From Diorhabda sublineata (Eukaryota; Arthropoda; Insecta; Coleoptera; Chrysomelidae), in assembly GCF_026230105.1 (NCBI RefSeq), contig NW_026614306.1, positions 1 through 64,000 of the forward strand: DNA of 64,000 nt, given 5' to 3'. Every line of letters begins with the position of its first letter. Position 1 is the stretch's first letter. This document shows, piece by piece, positions 11,430-22,958 of the stretch. The notes beneath the pieces are model-generated. The model worked only from the letters and a program-made list of their open reading frames with translations. It was not told the origin of the DNA and searched no databases. The translations under genes and the position numbers were made by a program.

Positions 11430-12070
11430 GGAATGGTTTTCGTGAAAATCCAATTTTCTCCTCTTGATTCACCCACCGCTATCTGCCCGATACAACACAA
11501 ACTTTCCTCTCTGCTATACAGTGAGTAACTGTGAGGAAAGTGTGGTTCGGACATTATGGCACAGAGGATGCACGTGTTTTGTAGCGCCTGTCATATTCGC
11601 AACCCGTTATACGTCTCATAGATAAAATAAAAAAATGTTATTGAATTGAAACCACAATCCTTTTACTCATTCTATGATTTTACGATTATGTCGCTGTCTA
11701 CCGAGCGACGCCGGAAACTAATTATAGTCTTTCTCCTGTTTATATAACAACCAGTTCGAAGCATTGTGTATAATTGGTTGCCTCTCCTTAAGGGTGAGAC
11801 TAAATCAATTATATACAAATTTGATATTTCTAAAAACAACTATCTAAACACATCAGATAAAGGAAAGTATCGAAAAAAATATGTGGTATCATGTATTTTC
11901 TCATAGAGATTTCGAAAATCACATTAGTTTTCGAATTTAAGCATCGGTTTTCGTGAAAATCCGATTTTTACGTTTTTTCTCCACTTTTCCCCCCTAAATG
12001 ATCTTTTTTCGAAAAAACTGATAGCTTTTCTGGGATCCTTATACCAAAATACCGCTCTGTGCAAATCACA
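11373..12070. repeat. Dispersed repeat family, two copies about 510 bp apart
   Basis: A module of about 90 bp (TGGTATCATGTATT, then TTTTCGAATTT and GGTTTTCGTGAAAATCC) occurs at 11373-11460 and, diverged, at 11883-11970. Farther down the first copy is TTTTGTAGCGCCTGTCATAT and CAACCCGTTATACG (11576-11612). A third copy follows at 34963-35083 in the second B block and contains both parts. The short palindrome-like TTTTCGTGAAAATC core is shared by all. It has the look of an old non-autonomous element, but its ends were not found. Confidence 0.6.
11501..11541. repeat. Nested hairpin within the dispersed repeat
   Basis: ACTTTCCTC (11501-11509) pairs with GAGGAAAGT (11533-11541). Inside, ACAGT (11518-11522) pairs with ACTGT (11528-11532) and stacks directly on the outer stem on one side. 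It may be an RNA or DNA structure of the element. Identical sequence is present in the second B block near 34400-34440. Confidence 0.4.
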
Positions 12071-12675
12071 TTATGTTTTTCTGGTGACTGATTTGCATTT
12101 TGAAAACTGTTTAGTCAAAACTTTCAATATTCACTTTTCAATTATTTAATTTCTGGTGTGAGCTTCTCGGGGTACAATAATTCCTAGGTAGGTAGAAGAT
12201 AGTCTTTAGGGTTGATATTTCAATATCTTTCGAGGGATTGTTATTCTATTTTTAAAATTTTATGTTTATTTTATTGTCCAAATGTAATAATTATGATTGA
12301 TATTTTGATAAATTGTTGAACCTTCTCAGACCCTTTCTTTATCCTTCCAAGAATTTTATCTTCAAAAACCAACCACCCTTTTTTGTTTATTTAAGCAAAC
12401 TTATATACCTCTTCTCGATGTTTCCTTTTATAATTCGTATTCTAAATGTAATATCCAAAATTTAGGACTTGATAAAGGCTTTATTTATTACTGGGTAGAA
12501 AATGAAACAGAAATTTTGAAACTTGAAATAAATTCTACACTGTATGAATTCTACGTTCTTTCTTTACTTAATAAACATTTTCATGTACCTACCTGTAATC
12601 ACTAATGAAATTACTAATTCGAAAAACGAAGACGTAGAAAAATTGAAAATATATAATAAGTACCTATCTAGTGTC

Positions 12676-13963
12676 CTAAAAAGAAACTTTGTTAAGCTTT
12701 CTTAACCACTTTGTCAGATATCGTCGATTAACATCCATTGAAGCCCATTGAAGTCGATTGTCACTTTGTCTTGATTGAAAATTTTCAAAGTCTATCTTCC
12801 TCATTTGAAGTCGAATTTCAACATTTCTCATATATTTGAATGAGTTTGCATCTAACTTTGTCAGATATCGTCGATTTACATTCATTGAAGCCCATTGAAG
12901 TCGAATCTCACTTTGTAATAATTGAAAATTTTCAAAGTCTATCTTCCTAATTTGAAGTTGAATTTCAACATTTCTCATATATTTGAATGAGTTTGCATCT
13001 AACTTTGTCAGATATCGTCGATTTACATTCATTGAAGCCCATTGAAGTCGATTCTCACTTTGTCTCATATTTTCTGAAAAATTGGTGTGAACTTTTTGAA
13101 ACTCATTGTATATATAATTATTTAAAAAAAAATGAAAAATTAGTGGCCACCTGATAACTGAGGTATAAATTCATGATTTCTTTCACAAGCTAGAAACTAA
13201 TGTGAAAATGACTTACGCTTATTTGTTTTTGTGACATTAACAGTCTCAGTATCTTCTGGTATGTAAGTTGGATCATGTAATGAATTATCTCTGTCCACAC
13301 TAAGATCACATTCATAAACTGCAATATCTATAAACAAGATAGGTAGATCACATTATCACTTATTATGTAGACCTACTTCCTTATTAGATTAATTAAAACT
13401 GACGGCAACAACTATAAGTTGAACATAGACTTACTTTTTTAAGAACAAATTCACGTCTATTGAGAAAGTACCATACTTACTTTGATTTATTTTTGTATCA
13501 TCTGCCTCATATGTAGGATAACATCTAGAATTATCTTCATTACCACAGAGATTAGATGTAGAAATTGCAGTATTCATATCTAAAAAGGAATGGTGCAAAT
13601 GAAACAGTTTATATACATAGATCAATGATCAATTATAGAGGATTTGAAACTAATTTAGTAACTATGTATAGATTTCCATCCAAAATTTTACAAAAACAGG
13701 AACTGTTTCAGATATTTTATAAATAATATAGTTCAACTTACCATTCAGACTTTCAATATCTTCACTCATTTGGATATCTCGTTTCTTTTTTTCCAATATA
13801 TTTCTATTATTATTGAGAAAAACTATATGAGCTTCATAAAAGCCCATTTTTTTATATGGAGCCCACACCAAATCTCCTTCAATTGGAGTCAACTGCCTTG
13901 TAGGTACTATGTACAGAATTTTGTCCTCAATAAACCTCACTAGACAGTATTTCTTACTGTTGT
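12676..13963 (-). CDS. BEND5-like gene, copy 2: four exons in frame, terminal exon made of satellite
   Basis: This is the only copy in which all visible exons join into one open frame: exon A 13742-13963, B 13481-13579, C 13217-13327, and D 12676-13073 ending in TAG. Exon A gives the BEND5-like N-terminal module (about 73 residues), and B and C give homologous acidic linkers of about 33 and 37 residues. Exon D adds about 130 residues: a short unique start, about two and a half copies of a 49-residue repeat translated from 147-bp satellite monomers, and a basic tail WLRKLNKVSF. AATAAATAAA on the minus strand (12480-12489) is about 190 bp past the stop. The initiator exon and the BEN domain itself are missing, so the product, if any, lacks the DNA-binding part. 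Whether it is expressed cannot be told; it may be a gene remnant kept open by chance. Confidence 0.55.
12708..13062 (-). repeat. 147-bp satellite array 2 (about 2.4 open-frame monomers) within exon D
   Basis: All monomers here are of the open type. Compared with array 1, two closed monomers are absent at the acceptor side, and the junction with the unique exon start is shorter by 13 bp than in the copy at 18350, which is what sets the frame. Confidence 0.92.
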
Positions 13964-15946
13964 CTATAAATAATTATCAACAGATAGTATTTACATTTTC
14001 AGCAGAAATTATCTGAACACCCGAAGGTCAGGTGTTTGACAAAGCTAGTAAAGTCCATTTCAGAATAATCGCAATACGCATCTAAAAGATTGATAACTCG
14101 ACAGAATATGAAAACCATTTCGTGAACTTTTTATTTCTATGATAATGAAATTTTCAATTTTCATTCCATTTCTCAAGAAGCTACAAGTACTAAATTATAG
14201 CTTATAGAAGCAGATTGCTCACTCAATATTGTATCTCTCATACACACTCCTGGGAAACAACCTTTGCTCAGAAAGTTTGTCAGTTATGACACACTGTTGT
14301 TGGATATCTTATTCTGATAAGTTTCCCAACAGACAAATCCTATCTTACTTCGCTACTGCATAAAATCGTAAATACATATGCATAACTAGATTCTAAAAAT
14401 ACATAAAAAATATTATTTAGCATCCTTTAAACGTTAAAAATAATAACATTGGGCAACATTGTAGGTTCGTTGTTCTTTCACATTTTTAAGCTTAAACTGA
14501 GATAAGATTCTTACCCTTTGTTGTTTTGCCACTTCATTATCGTGTTAATTCAAATTATTTTTACTAGTTGATAAGCATTTCTTTCTTCAGATTAGTGTTT
14601 CCTCCATCGTTTAAATGTTGTTTGATATCCAACTTTCTACCCTTACCTTCTTTCTATTCGTTTAGTTTGACTGAAATTCTCCTGACTTTAATTTTATCAT
14701 CAGTGTTATTAAATCAGCTATACTTCATATCATCATCATATGTTCAGAAAAACAAAGGTTATTCTATAAGAAATTCTTATAGTGAAAGTAGATTGTTTCA
14801 ATAGAATTCAATATTTTTAATGGTTTACAATGGATTCTGGTGTGTTTATTTTAGAAATCTTTCATTTATATTATATTCTGTTATTGACCATTATTAGTCC
14901 CTTTTTTTGTTGAAAGTATCCTTGGGTTGATATTTATATTTGAAAAATAACACGTGCGGTGCAGTTTTGGAACTCTTTTTATCTGTTTGTAGAATAGTTT
15001 GTTTACATTATATCGAGGGTTTAATACCGATAACGAAAAATGATCGTGCAGCCCCTTCTTGGATGCCTTTGTCTTTGTTCCAAGAATTGTTTGTTTCTAA
15101 TATATTTTTTTTTGATATTTATGAGATTACATTCAACAGAATTGTTAGAGAGTTAAGGACCACCCTTCACTATGAGAAATTTTAAAATCGCATTATTCTA
15201 CATAAATAATAGATAGTAATACCAAAATATTTATATATGTTGAGGATTTAATACCGATAACAAAAATTGACCGTGAAGCCCCTTTTTAGACGCCCTCATC
15301 TTTGTTGGAAGAATTTCTTATTTACTTCACATTTCGAATTTATTTTTGATATTCATGAGAAAAATAATGTTCAATAGAATATTTTCTTATATGGTTTATG
15401 TAATTTGGGGATGAGGACCACCCTACATTATGGGAAGTTTTAAAATCACAGAATTCTCGATATCAAGATAACAAAAAAGTTTTGATTTTGTCTTTATACA
15501 TATGCAACTAATTTTTTGGAAACATCGTTTCAAATTCTACGATCCTTAATTAATATAAAAATTTTCATGTACCTGTAATCACCAATGAAAGTACTAATTC
15601 GAAAAACGAAGGTATGTCGTAAAACATTAAAAGTATATATTACCAAAAGGAAATTACTATTATTTGCTGCCCATAACCTCTACTTATATAGCCATTTAAT
15701 AATATTAAGTTATTGTGAATTGTAATAATTAAATCTATGCCATGTTTTATTGTATGAAGTATATCTATTATCACTAATTATTCGAAACTTTCTTAGAAAT
15801 ATTATTAAAAATTTATATTGCTCTTTGAAAACACTATTTTATTCAATATGGAAATTATATAACAAAATATGTAATATTTAATTACTTATTATTTAATAAA
15901 TCAAAACTTTTACATCTTCTCAGTTCATTGACCTCTTTCGAATTCC

Positions 15947-16153
15947 TTGGGAATGTCTAGACTTGTTTTTGACTTGCGCACTTTAAATGTGACGTCACAA
16001 GCTTTAAACAATGCATTTAATTATTTAGATAATGAAACTTTGACAGTATTACTAATTCGGGCAGACATATTTGATGCTAAATTTTCTATTCGTAAAATTT
16101 CGTGCAATTTTGTTTTCGATGGTGAAGTGAAAACTATTTTCTTATTGATATAG
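15947..16153 (+). CDS. Duplicate of the unknown coding candidate at 1692-1898
   Basis: Same length and same translation as the first copy, and again followed by GTAAG at the stop. It shares all the doubts given for that copy. Identity here reflects a recent block duplication, not selection. Confidence 0.2.
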   Translation: MGMSRLVFDLRTLNVTSQALNNAFNYLDNETLTVLLIRADIFDAKFSIRKISCNFVFDGEVKTIFLLI

Positions 16154-16841
16154 GTAAGATATTATTCTCTTTATGTAAAAATTAACGAGATTTGTCCAAT
16201 TAAAGTTTCCAGGAAAATGAACGATTTCAGTGTATTACATTTTATGGAATGCTAATGTTATATTATTATTTTATTAATATTTTCAAAGTAATTAAAATTA
16301 AGCATATTCTTCAGATAATTTGAAATTGTTTGAATCATTAATTTACTTATAAACATTAAACAAACGATAATCTAAAATATAGCATCAAATAGATCGTTGA
16401 CCCTTGTCTGTCTAGACAGCATGTCGGCCAACTTTGTATGTCGACGCAATTATTGTTCACGTCAAATCTTTTCAACTGTAATGTGTTTTTTCATATAAAA
16501 ATATATATAGATATTAATATTAAAATACCTTATTTCGATTGTAGTACAAAATAGTTATTATTAGATAAATAAAATACAGAGATACCGGATTTGTTCGATA
16601 ACGACAAAAAAAACTTTCGATTTCTAGTTTTAAAAATGTGACTAATGTTGAAAATTTTTATTAGAAACATTGGAAATTCTCAGTATATCGATAGAAAATA
16701 GCTTTTATTTGAAAATTTTCGTGAAACGGATTGGAAATAAACATTAAAAATTATTTGTTTTTCTTTGATGTTTGTGGACGTGCGTGTTAACAATAATCCG
16801 ATAAAGAATTTTCCGTGTTTTAATGCAATATTGTGAAAATT

Positions 16842-16898
16842 ATGGATAAACGGAAAATTCTTAACTACCAAGATGGTGATTTCCTCATTTGTGAACTG
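16842..16898 (+). CDS. Duplicate of the candidate 19-codon first exon
   Basis: Unchanged copy of the ATG-to-donor exon at 2587-2643. The acceptor region downstream is also unchanged and offers no open continuation. Confidence 0.2.
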
Positions 16899-17963
16899 GT
16901 GAGTGATTTTTTGTCTTATTCATTTGATTTTAAATTTACTACCTAAAATATTTCTTGTCATTTGGTCTCAGATTATGGAGTGAAAACTATTTTCTTTTAT
17001 ATATCGGTTATATGCCGCCATTCTTTTGGAACTTTGAATTTTCAAGTGCATTAAACTGGGGATCTTTTAATAAAACAAACTTAATCTAATCGTTTTTCAC
17101 ATATTTTTTTTTGATTGATAGATACTCAATACATAATTAGCTAAAGGGTTGTTACTAAACTAATAATTGAGTTTTCTGTTTCATAGAAAACTTTCCAAGT
17201 GAAGGTTTCTAATATTTTTTTTGGTATTTGTTCCTCTTGTTCAATAATTGGTGGGTATAGGAAAGAGAAAATTATTTATTGTTTGAATTTAGTGCTTAGC
17301 TGCTTCAATATCTTTGTTTTTTCGAATAGAAAAAAATTTGAGCTAATGAAGTTGTCAAGAATGTTTTTCTGGTGACTGATTTGCATTTTGAAAACTGTTT
17401 AGTCAAAACTTTCAATATTCACTTTTCAATTATTTAATTTCTGGTGTGAGCTTCTCGGGGTACAATAATTCCTAGGTAGGTAGAAGATAGTCTTTAGGGT
17501 TGATATTTCAATATCTTTCGAGGGATTGTTATTCTATTTTTAAAATTTTATGTTTATTTTATTGTCCAAATGTAATAATTATGATTGATATTTTGATAAA
17601 TTGTTGAACCTTCTCAGACCCTTTCTTTATCCTTCCAAGAATTTTATCTTCAAAAACCAACCACCCTTTTTTGTTTATTTAAGCAAACTTATATACCTCT
17701 TCTCGATGTTTCCTTTTATAATTCATATTCTAAATGTAATATCCAAAATTTAGGACTTGATAAAGGCTTTATTTATTACTGGGTAGAAAATGAAACAGAA
17801 ATTTTGAAACTTGAAATAAATTCTACACTGTATGAATTCTACGTTCTTTCTTTACTTAATAAACATTTTCATGTACCTACCTGTAATCAATAATGAAATT
17901 ACTAATTCGAAAAACGAAGACATAGAAAAATTGAAAATATATAATAAGTACCTATCTAGTGTC

Positions 17964-18860
17964 CTAAAAAGAATCTTTGTTAAGCTTTCTTAACCACTTT
18001 GTCAGATATCGTCGATTAACATCCATTGAAGCCCATTGAAGTCGATTGTCACTTTGTCTTGATTGAAAATTTTCAAAGTCTATCTTCCTCATTTGAAGTC
18101 GAATTTCAACATTTCTCATATATTTGAATGAGTTTGCATCTAACTTTGTCAGATATCGTCGATTTACATTCATTGAAGCCCATTGAAGTCGAATCTCACT
18201 TTGTAATAATTGAAAATTTTCAAAGTCTATCTTCCTAATTTGAAGTCGAATTTCAACATTTCTCATATATTTGAATGAGTTTGCATCTAACTTTGTCAGA
18301 TATCGTCGATTTACATTCATTGAAGCCCATTGAAGTCGATTCTCACTTTGTGTTGATTTGAGATCTCATATTTTCTGAAAAATTGGTGTGAACTTTTTGA
18401 AACTCATTGTATATATAATTATTTAAAAAAAAATGAAAAATTAGTGGCCACCTGATAACTGAGGTATAAATTCATGATTTCTTTCACAAGCTAGAAACTA
18501 ATGTGAAAATGACTTACGCTTATTTGTTTATGTGACATTAACAGTCTCAGTATCTTCTGGTATGTAAGTTGGATCATGTAATGAATTATCTCTGTCCACA
18601 CTAAGATCACATTCAGAAACTGCAATATCTATAAACAAGATAGGTAGATCACATTATCACTTATTATGTAGACCTACTTCCTTATTAGATTAATTAAAAC
18701 TGACGGCAACAACTATAAGTTGAACATAGACTTACTTTTTTAAGAACAAATTCACGTCTATTGAGAAAGTACCATACTTACTTTGATTTATTTTTGTATC
18801 ATCTGCCTCATATGTAGGATAACATCTAGAATTATCTTCATTACCACAGAGATTAGATGT
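17964..18860 (-). pseudogene. BEND5-like gene, copy 3: terminal exon frameshifted, exon B broken by satellite
   Basis: Exon C 18518-18628 is intact, and exon D begins after TTTTTCAG near 18374. At its start this copy has 13 extra bases (TCTCAAATCAACA) relative to copy 2, which shifts the frame into TGA after about ten codons, although the satellite part stays open in its own frame (17964-18320). Exon B keeps only its 3' end (18782-18860) and is then fused to satellite. The fused frame, 18732-18947, translates satellite into the exon B peptide without a stop. Exon A is absent. This copy cannot make the original product. Confidence 0.65.
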
Positions 18861-21800
18861 GACATCTTTTTCATATATTCGAGTGAGTTTGCATCTAACT
18901 TTGTCAGATATCATCGAATAACATCCATTGAAACCCATTGAGGTCAACTGTCACTTTGTAATAATTGAAAATTTTCAAAGTCTATCTTCCTAATTTGAAG
19001 TCGAATTTCAACATTTCTCATATATTCGAGTGAGTTTGCATCTAACTTTGTCAGATATCATCGAATAACATCGATTGAAGCCCATTGAGGTCAACTGTCA
19101 CTTTGTAATAATTGAAAATTTTCAAAGTCTATCTTCCTAATTTGAAGTCGCATTTCAACATTTCTCATATATTCGAGTGAGTTTGCATCTAACTTTGTCA
19201 GATATCATCGAATAACATCCATTGAAACCCATTGAGGTCAACTGTCACTTTGTAATAATTGAAAATTTTCAAAGTCTATCTTCCTAATTTGAAGTCGAAT
19301 TTCAACATTTCTCATATATTCGAGTGAGTTTGCATCTAACTTTGTCAGATATCATCGAATAACATCCATTGAAACCCATTGAGGTCAACTGTCACTTTGT
19401 AATAATTGAAAATTTTCAAAGTCTATCTTCCTAATTTGAAGTCGCATTTCAACATTTCTCATATATTCGAGTGAGTTTGCATCTAACTTTGTCAGATATC
19501 ATCGAATAACATCCATTGAAGCCCATTGAGGTCAACTGTCACTTTGTAATAATTGAAAATTTTCAAAGTCTATCTTCCTAATTTGAAGTCGAATTTCAAC
19601 ATTTCTCATATATTTGAGTGAGTTTGCATCTAACTTTGTCAGATATCATCGAATAACATCCATTGAAGCCCATTGAGGTCAACTGTCACTTGGTAATAAT
19701 TGAAAATTATAAAAGTCTATCTTCCTAATTTGAAGTCGAATTTCAACATTTCTCACATATTTGAGTGAGTTTGCATCTAACTTTGTCAGATATCATCGAA
19801 TAACATCCATTGAAGCCCATTGAGGTCAACTGTCACTTTATAATAATTGAAAATTTTCAAAGTCTATCTCCTAATTTGAAGTCGAATTTCAACATTTCTC
19901 ATATATTTGAGTGAGTTTGCATCTAACTTTGTCAGATATCATCGAATAACATCCATTGAAGCCCATTGAGGTCATCTGTCACTTTGTAATAATTGAAAAT
20001 TTTCAAAGTCTATCTTCCTAATTTGAAGTCGAATTTCAACATTTCTCATATATTTGAGTGAGTTTGCATCTAACTTTGTCAGATATCATCGAATAACATC
20101 CATTGAAGCCCATTGAGGTCAACTGTCACTTTGTAATAATTGAAAATTTTCAAAGTCTATCTTCCTAATTTGAAGTCGCATTTCAACATTTCTGATATAT
20201 TCGAGTGAGTTTGCATCTAACTTTGTCAGATATCATCGAATAACATCCATTGAAGCCCATTGAGGTCAACTGTCACTTTGTAATAATTGAAAATTTTCAA
20301 AGTCTATCTTCCTAATTTGAAGTCGCATTTCAACATTTCTCATATATTTGAGTGAGTTTGCATCTAACTTTGTCAGATATCGAATAACATCGATTGAAGC
20401 CCTCTGAGGTCAACTGTCACTTTGTAATAATTGAAAATTTTCAAAGTCTATCTTCCTAATTTGAAGTCGAATTTCAACATTTTTAATATATTTGAGTGAG
20501 TTTGCATCTAACTTTGTCAGATATCATCGAATAACATCGATTGAAGCCCATTGAGGTCAACTGTCACTTTGTAATAATTGAAAATTTTCAAAGTCTATCT
20601 TCCTAATTTGAAGTAGAATTTCAACATTTCTCATATATTTGAGTGAGTTTGCATCTAACTTTGTCAGATATCATCGAATAACATCGATTGAAGCCCATTG
20701 AGGTCAACTGTCACTTTGTAATAATTGAAAATTTTCAAAGTCTATCTCCCTAATTTGAAGTCGCATTTCAACATTTCTCATATATTTGAGTGAGTTTGCA
20801 TCTAACTTTGTCAGATATCATCGAATAACATCCATTGAAGCCCATTGAGGTCAACTGTCACTTTGTAATAATTGAAAATTTTCAAAGTCTATCTTCCTAA
20901 TTTGAAGTCGCATTTCAACATTTCTCATATATTCGAGTGAGTTTGCATCTAACTTTGTCAGATATCATCGAATAACATCCATTGAAACCCATTGAGGTCA
21001 ACTGTCACTTTGTAATAATTGAAAATTTTCAAAGTCTATCTTCCTAATTTGAAGTCGCATTTCAACATTTCTGATATATTCGAGTGAGTTTGCATCTAAC
21101 TTTGTCAGATATCATCGAATAACATCCATTGAAACCCATTGAGGTCAACTGTCACTTTGTAATAGTTGAAAATTTTCAAAGTCTATCTTCTTCCTAATTT
21201 GAAGTCGAATTTCAACATTTCTCATATATTTGAGTGAGTTTGCATCTAACTTTGTCAGATATCATCGAATAACATCCATTGAAGCCCATTGAGGTCGATT
21301 GCCACTTTGGGTTGATTGAAAATTTTCAAAATCTATCTTCCTCGTTTGAAGTCGATTTTCAACATTTCTCATATATTTGAATGAGTTTGCATCTAACTTT
21401 GTCAGATATCGTCGATTTACATCCATTGAAGCTCATTGAAGTCGATTGTCACTTTGTGTTGATTGAAAATTTTCAAAATCTATCTTCCTCGTTTGAAGTC
21501 GATTTTCAACATTTCTCATATATTTGAATGAGTTTGCATCTAACTTTGTCAGATATCGTCGATTTACATCCATTGAAGCTCATTGAAGTCGATTGTCACT
21601 TTGTGTTGATTGAAAATTTTCAAAGTCTATCTTCCTCATTTGAAGTCGAATTTCAACATTTCTTATATATTTGAATGAGTTTGTATCTGACTCTGTCAGA
21701 TATCGTCGATTTACATTCATTGAAGCCCATTGAGGTCGATTGTCAATTTGTGTTTATTGAAAATTTTCAAAGTCTATCTTTCTCATTTGAAGTCGAATTT

Positions 21801-22215
21801 CAACATTTCTTATATATTTGAATGAGTTTGTATCTGACTTTGTCAGATATCGTCGATTTACATTCATTGAAGCCCATTGCAGTCGATTCTCACTTTGTGT
21901 TGATTGAAAATTTTCAAAGTCTATCTTCCTCATTTGAAGTCGAATATCAACATTTCTCATATATTTGAATGAGTTTGCATCTAACTTTGTCAGATATCAT
22001 CGAAAACATCCATTGAAGCCCATTGAGGTCAACTGTCACTTTGTAATAATTGAAAATTTTCAAAGTCTATCTTCCTAATTTGAAGTCGAATTTCAACATT
22101 TATCATATATTTAAGTGAGTTTGCATCTAACTTTGTCAGATATCATCGAATAACATCCATTGAAGCCCATTGAGGTCAACTGTCACTTTGTAATTTTGTA
22201 ACTTTGTGTTGATTT
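18861..22215 (-). repeat. 147-bp satellite array 4 (about 23 monomers)
   Basis: Mostly closed monomers. A small block of open-type monomers lies at about 21290-21960 (open frame 21754-21960). The array begins inside exon B of copy 3 and ends at the exon D acceptor side of copy 4. Single-monomer indels are visible, such as CAGATATCGAATAAC lacking three bases near 20376 and a TTC insertion near 21190. Its right two thirds are repeated in the next array. Confidence 0.95.
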
Positions 22216-22736
22216 GACATCTCATATTTTCTGAAAAATTGGTGTGAACTTTTTGAAACTCATTGTATATATAATTATTTAAAAAAAAATGAAAAATTAG
22301 TGGCCACCTGATAACTGAGGTATAAATTCATGATTTCTTTCACAAGCTAGAAACTAATGTGAAAATGACTTACGCTTATTTGTTTTTGTGACATTAACAG
22401 TCTCAGTATCTTCTGGTATGTAAGTTGGATCATGTAATGAATTATCTCTGTCCACACTAAGATCACATTCAGAAACTGCAATATCTATAAACAAGATAGG
22501 TAGATCACATTATCACTTATTATGTAGACCTACTTCCTTATTAGATTAATTAAAACTGACGGCAACAACTATAAGTTGAACATAGACTTACTTTTTTAAG
22601 AACAAATTCACGTCTATTGAGAAAGTACCATACTTACTTTGATTTATTTTTGTATCATCTGCCTCATATGTAGGATAACATCTAGAATTATCTTCATTAC
22701 CACAGAGATTAGATGTAGAAATTGCAGTATTCATAT
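22136..22736 (-). pseudogene. BEND5-like gene, copy 4: exons B, C and start of D only
   Basis: Exons B (22638-22736) and C (22374-22484) are intact. Exon D starts at 22230 and reaches an in-frame TGA at 22136-22138. Exon A is lost because the duplicated segment stops at 22887, ten bases before its donor side. This is a remnant. Confidence 0.65.
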
Positions 22737-22887
22737 CTAAAAAGGAATGGTGCAAATGAAACAGTTTATATACATAGATCAATGATCAATTATAGAGGAT
22801 TTGAAACTAATTTAGTAACTATGTATAGATTTCCATCCAAAATTTTACAAAAACAGGAACTGTTTCAGATATTTTATAAATAATATA

Positions 22888-22958
22888 ATATTCACTTTTC
22901 AATTATTTAATTTCTGGTGTGAGCTTCTCGGGGTACAATAATTCCTAGGTAGGTAGAA
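22888..22958. repeat. 71-bp shard of block A (equivalent of 3160-3230) between two satellite-bearing segments
   Basis: Matches 3160-3230 exactly or nearly so, at offset 19728. The left joint shares AATA-type microhomology with the intron it is joined to, and the right joint enters a closed satellite monomer at ATCATCGAATAAC. It looks like filler or template switching at a double-strand break. Confidence 0.9.

Larger units (their letters stand above)
12073..14530. repeat. Segmental duplication: 3' half of block A (equivalent of about 3106-5893)
   Basis: From 12073 the sequence switches from block B to the middle of block A (equivalent of 3106) and follows it to the equivalent of 5893. The offset is 8967 before the satellite and 8644 after it, because this copy has about 323 bp less satellite. 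At 14530/14531 it switches again, to the equivalent of 276. Both joints have no more than a few bases of shared sequence, so they look like end-joining events. Base differences from 3106-5893 are few. Confidence 0.93.
14531..18860. repeat. Segmental duplication: block A from the equivalent of 276 to 4915
   Basis: Matches 276 onward at a constant offset of 14255 as far as the satellite, then at offset 13945 to 18860, where satellite interrupts exon B (equivalent of 4915). It includes the outer part of the RBM34-like relic (14531-14795), the old 0.2-kb tandem repeat (about 15003-15460), and copies of the weak coding candidates. Only scattered single-base differences were seen. Confidence 0.94.

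Noticed and set aside
12676..13073. The satellite frame as a recognised repeat-protein family
   Set aside because: The 49-residue repeat does not match any repeat family I recognise (ankyrin, LRR, TPR, HEAT). An open frame of this length in one of six frames can occur by chance in AT-rich DNA, so it is kept only as a hypothesis tied to the splice structure.
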